DNA of 64,000 nt, taken from NCBI GenBank assembly GCA_031119555.1, contig JAVHXQ010000006.1, positions 18,475 through 82,474 on the forward strand. Direction: 5' to 3'. The number at the start of each line of letters is the position of its first letter. Position 1 is the stretch's first letter. The position numbers and the translations under genes are program-made. Below, piece by piece: positions 62,071-64,000 of this stretch. This DNA is from Candidatus Dactylopiibacterium sp. (GTDB lineage: Bacteria; Pseudomonadota; Gammaproteobacteria; Burkholderiales; Rhodocyclaceae). The notes beneath the pieces were generated by a model, which saw only the letters and a list, made by a program, of their open reading frames with translations, had not been told where the DNA came from and did no database searches.

Positions 62071-63843
62071 TTACTTGCGGCTGCCGGACGACCTGCCCAG
62101 GGCAAGCGCCTCGGCGATCACGCGGTACAGATCGGAGTTTTCCATCTGCCCGCGCACCTTGTCGGAGCCCGGGCCGGTGGCGGTCAGGATCACGTCCTCG
62201 GCGGTATGCACGCCCTGGTTCGCGGCGCGCGCGCCACGGTTGGGCAGGTTGCCGGGGCGCAAGACCGCGCCGGGAATGTCCTTGTACTTCTCGTTGGCCA
62301 CCATCACGCCATCGGCATTCTTGAGCGCGGGCACGTTCTCGCCGTCCAGATACGGGCGGTAGGTTTCGTAGTAGTCGGGCGTGTTGCCGAACACGAACCG
62401 CAGGCGGCGCGAGACATCCACGCGCTCGGGGTAGCCCTCGGCGTTGGGCGCCGGGTAGTTCGGGAAGCCCGCGTCCTCATAGACGCCGATCTTGTTGCGC
62501 ATCTCTTCGCCGGGCGCTTCGTCGTTGACGGTGCCCACCAGGCTCACGCCATGGCTGTGGTCGGCGGTCACGAGGATCAGCGTGTCGTTGCCGTTGGCGC
62601 GGCTCCAGTCCTTGGCCGCGCGCACCGCGTTGTCGAGCATGATGGTGTCGTAGAGCGCGCGCTCGGCATCCATGGAGTGCGAATACTTGTCGATGCGGGC
62701 GGACTCGACGAGCAGCACGAAGCCCTTCTTGTTGCGCGATAGCACCTTGATCGCGGCCTTCATGGATTCCACGACGTCGGGCTGATCCGGGAACCTGGCG
62801 ACCGTGCCCTTCTTGAGGAACTTGAGGTCCAGCGCGCCATCGACGTTGCCGGTGTTGTAGAGGCCCAGCAGGCGCGTGGTGCGGGTGTCGTCGGCCGCCG
62901 CGTTCATCTCGGTGCGGGTGGTGGCGAAGGCGTAGCCCGAGCGCTTGAAGGCGTCGATGTAGTCGACGTCGTCGGTGCGGCGGGAGCCCGGCGTGCTGCG
63001 CGGCAGGAAGTTCGGCGAGCCGCCGCCCATGAGCACGTCGATGCGGCTGTCATGGAACATCTTGACGATGTCGTTGTAGTCGGAGCGGCGGCGCGTGTGC
63101 GCGACCATCGCGGCGGGCGTGGCGTCCTCGACCTCCGAGTTCGTCACCGCGCCCACCGCCAGCCCCTGGCGCTTGGCGGCTTCGGTGAGGGTTTCGACCT
63201 TGGGGTGATCGAGCGAGCCCGTGGCGCGCGAGCAATACACGCCCAGCGCATTCACGCAGCTCTTGTGACCGGTGGTGTAGGCGCTGGCGGCGTTGGCCGA
63301 ATCGGTGATGATCGAGTCCGTGCCCTGGGTGGTCAGCAGCGCCATGGCCGGCATGTCGTCCATGGCGAGGCGGCCCTTGATCTTGCCGTCCTCGACGCCG
63401 CGCGTGAGCAGGCGCGCGGCGGTGCGGTGGCCCAGCGAGAAGCCGTCCCCCACGAAGAGGATCACGTTCTTCGCCACGGGCCTGGCGGGCGTGCCGTAGA
63501 CATTCCAGACCGCCTGACGGGTGTGCGTGCCGTCGCTGACCTCGACCGTGTAGCGGCCGGCCTTGTCGAGCGAAACGTCGCGCAGGATCAGGCTGGAAGC
63601 CCCCTTGCCGTCTTCGTCGGCGAGCAGCGTGGCGGCCTTGCCGAAGACGCGGGCGTGGTCCTGCCCGTTCAGGGTGAGTCTGACCTGCGCGGCCTCGGCC
63701 GGGCCGGGAAACTCGACCTTGAGGTCGAAGCGCGAGCCGGCGAGGATCTCGGCGCGGTTGAGGGGATAGAGGGTCTGGGCGGCGACGGGCAGGGCCGCGG
63801 CGGCGAGCAGGCAAGCCGCGATCGGAAGGCGGGCAAGGCGCAT
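62071..63843 (-). CDS. phoA: Alkaline phosphatase
   Basis: 590 residues from ATG 63843 with AAGGA eight bases before. Signal peptide ends in LPVAA. An extra N-terminal Ig-like domain (about 25-120) precedes the catalytic domain: VILFVGDGFSLGHRTAARLL (metal Asp), TDSANAASAYTTGHKSC with nucleophile Ser, VLLVESARIDKYSHSMD, and LILVTADHSHG for the zinc/magnesium sites. It releases phosphate from monoesters in the periplasm. It is first in an operon with the DUF3299-like and ABC genes. Confidence 0.93.
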   Translation of the reverse strand: MRLARLPIAACLLAAAALPVAAQTLYPLNRAEILAGSRFDLKVEFPGPAEAAQVRLTLNGQDHARVFGKAATLLADEDGKGASSLILRDVSLDKAGRYTVEVSDGTHTRQAVWNVYGTPARPVAKNVILFVGDGFSLGHRTAARLLTRGVEDGKIKGRLAMDDMPAMALLTTQGTDSIITDSANAASAYTTGHKSCVNALGVYCSRATGSLDHPKVETLTEAAKRQGLAVGAVTNSEVEDATPAAMVAHTRRRSDYNDIVKMFHDSRIDVLMGGGSPNFLPRSTPGSRRTDDVDYIDAFKRSGYAFATTRTEMNAAADDTRTTRLLGLYNTGNVDGALDLKFLKKGTVARFPDQPDVVESMKAAIKVLSRNKKGFVLLVESARIDKYSHSMDAERALYDTIMLDNAVRAAKDWSRANGNDTLILVTADHSHGVSLVGTVNDEAPGEEMRNKIGVYEDAGFPNYPAPNAEGYPERVDVSRRLRFVFGNTPDYYETYRPYLDGENVPALKNADGVMVANEKYKDIPGAVLRPGNLPNRGARAANQGVHTAEDVILTATGPGSDKVRGQMENSDLYRVIAEALALGRSSGSRK

Positions 63844-63910
63844 GGACGGAGTCCTTGGTGTGGAGGAAAAAGGAGACATCCGCCAGCGTAGGGCGCGCAG
63901 GTTAAGCATT

Positions 63911-63930
63911 CTTGACAGTCATGTGTCATA
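63911..63930 (-). promoter_or_regulatory. TGACA-N6-TGTCA dyad upstream of phoA
   Basis: TGACA (63913-63917) and TGTCA (63924-63928) face each other about 70 bases before the phoA ATG, in an AT-richer pocket. The halves resemble Pho-box elements (TGTCAT) but are not spaced as a standard 11-base direct repeat, so PhoB control is only a guess. Confidence 0.3.
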
Positions 63931-63945
63931 CGCCCGACGGCTACC

Positions 63946-64000
63946 GCCGCCACCGCCACCGCCACCGCCACCGCCACCGCCACCGCCACCGCCACCGCCA
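63946..64000. repeat. Hexanucleotide tandem repeat (CCGCCA)n
   Basis: About nine copies of CCGCCA run to the window edge without interruption, so the full length is unknown. On the minus strand it reads TGGCGG repeats. It begins about 100 bases before phoA. A change by whole units would keep any reading frame. Confidence 0.95.

Noticed and set aside
63669..63995. Frame starting with an Ala-Val repeat
   Set aside because: It is the translation of the hexamer repeat running into antisense-frame phoA sequence; no start site or family supports it.

Overview
The window comes from a GC-rich bacterial chromosome and reads as a betaproteobacterium, most likely in the order Burkholderiales. The grounds are gene order and content: tandem LpxL-type acyltransferases-dapF-DUF484-xerC divergent from metK, an SAH riboswitch before ahcY, thiS-thiG-trmB, and argH next to an AlgZ/AlgR-type pair. 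I do not assign a genus. No insertion sequence, prophage or CRISPR array was found; almost everything is tightly packed chromosomal coding sequence.

Layout. 1-4.2 kb: a cut-off 5'-nucleotidase lipoprotein, a siderophore-interacting reductase divergent from a MarR regulator, a BOF/YgiW-type periplasmic protein and a possible 47-residue small gene with a perfect Shine-Dalgarno. 4.2-10.2 kb: a stressosome module (RsbR, RsbS, RsbT, and a fused GHKL-PP2C protein) running with overlaps into a histidine kinase and a REC-PAS-HisKA-HATPase-REC hybrid kinase, with a facing single-domain response regulator. 10.6-18.8 kb: an OsmC-YcaO fusion, tRNA-Gly, thiS-thiG, a cold-shock/DUF1294 fusion, trmB, ruvC, a fructosamine-kinase-like gene and argH. 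18.9-27.5 kb: an AlgZ/AlgR-like pair, a FUSC exporter with its own MarR gene and a palindromic operator, a molybdopterin oxidoreductase, a small secreted coiled-coil protein, pyrE and xthA.

27.7-38.4 kb holds an aryl-polyene (xanthomonadin-type) pigment locus in two converging operons. The plus operon has an acyl carrier protein, a ketosynthase, a XanB2-like chorismatase, a MipA-like porin, an acyltransferase, a glycosyltransferase and a methyltransferase. The minus operon has a ketosynthase, a chain-length factor, a dehydratase and a ketoreductase. An RlmN/Cfr-family radical SAM gene and a small lipoprotein gene lie between them. No exporter, LolA-like carrier or acyl-ligase gene is present in the window. 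38.6-46.6 kb: cell-envelope genes, including a fusion of an O-antigen-ligase-like membrane domain with a GT9 heptosyltransferase domain, plus rlmI.

46.7-56.5 kb: a DEDD exonuclease, xerC, DUF484, dapF, two lipid A acyltransferases, then the activated-methyl cycle: metK behind a strong promoter and a leader with a pseudoknot that resembles a SAM riboswitch plus an intrinsic terminator; ahcY behind an SAH riboswitch; tlyA; metF. Two tRNA-Lys genes and a terminator close this part. 56.8-64.0 kb: a chemotaxis receptor, a gene-free stretch of about 780 bases, then an operon of phoA-type alkaline phosphatase, a small Tat-type exported protein and an ABC ATPase/FtsX-type permease with a His/Asp/Glu-rich loop, which suggests zinc handling. 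The window ends in a hexanucleotide repeat.
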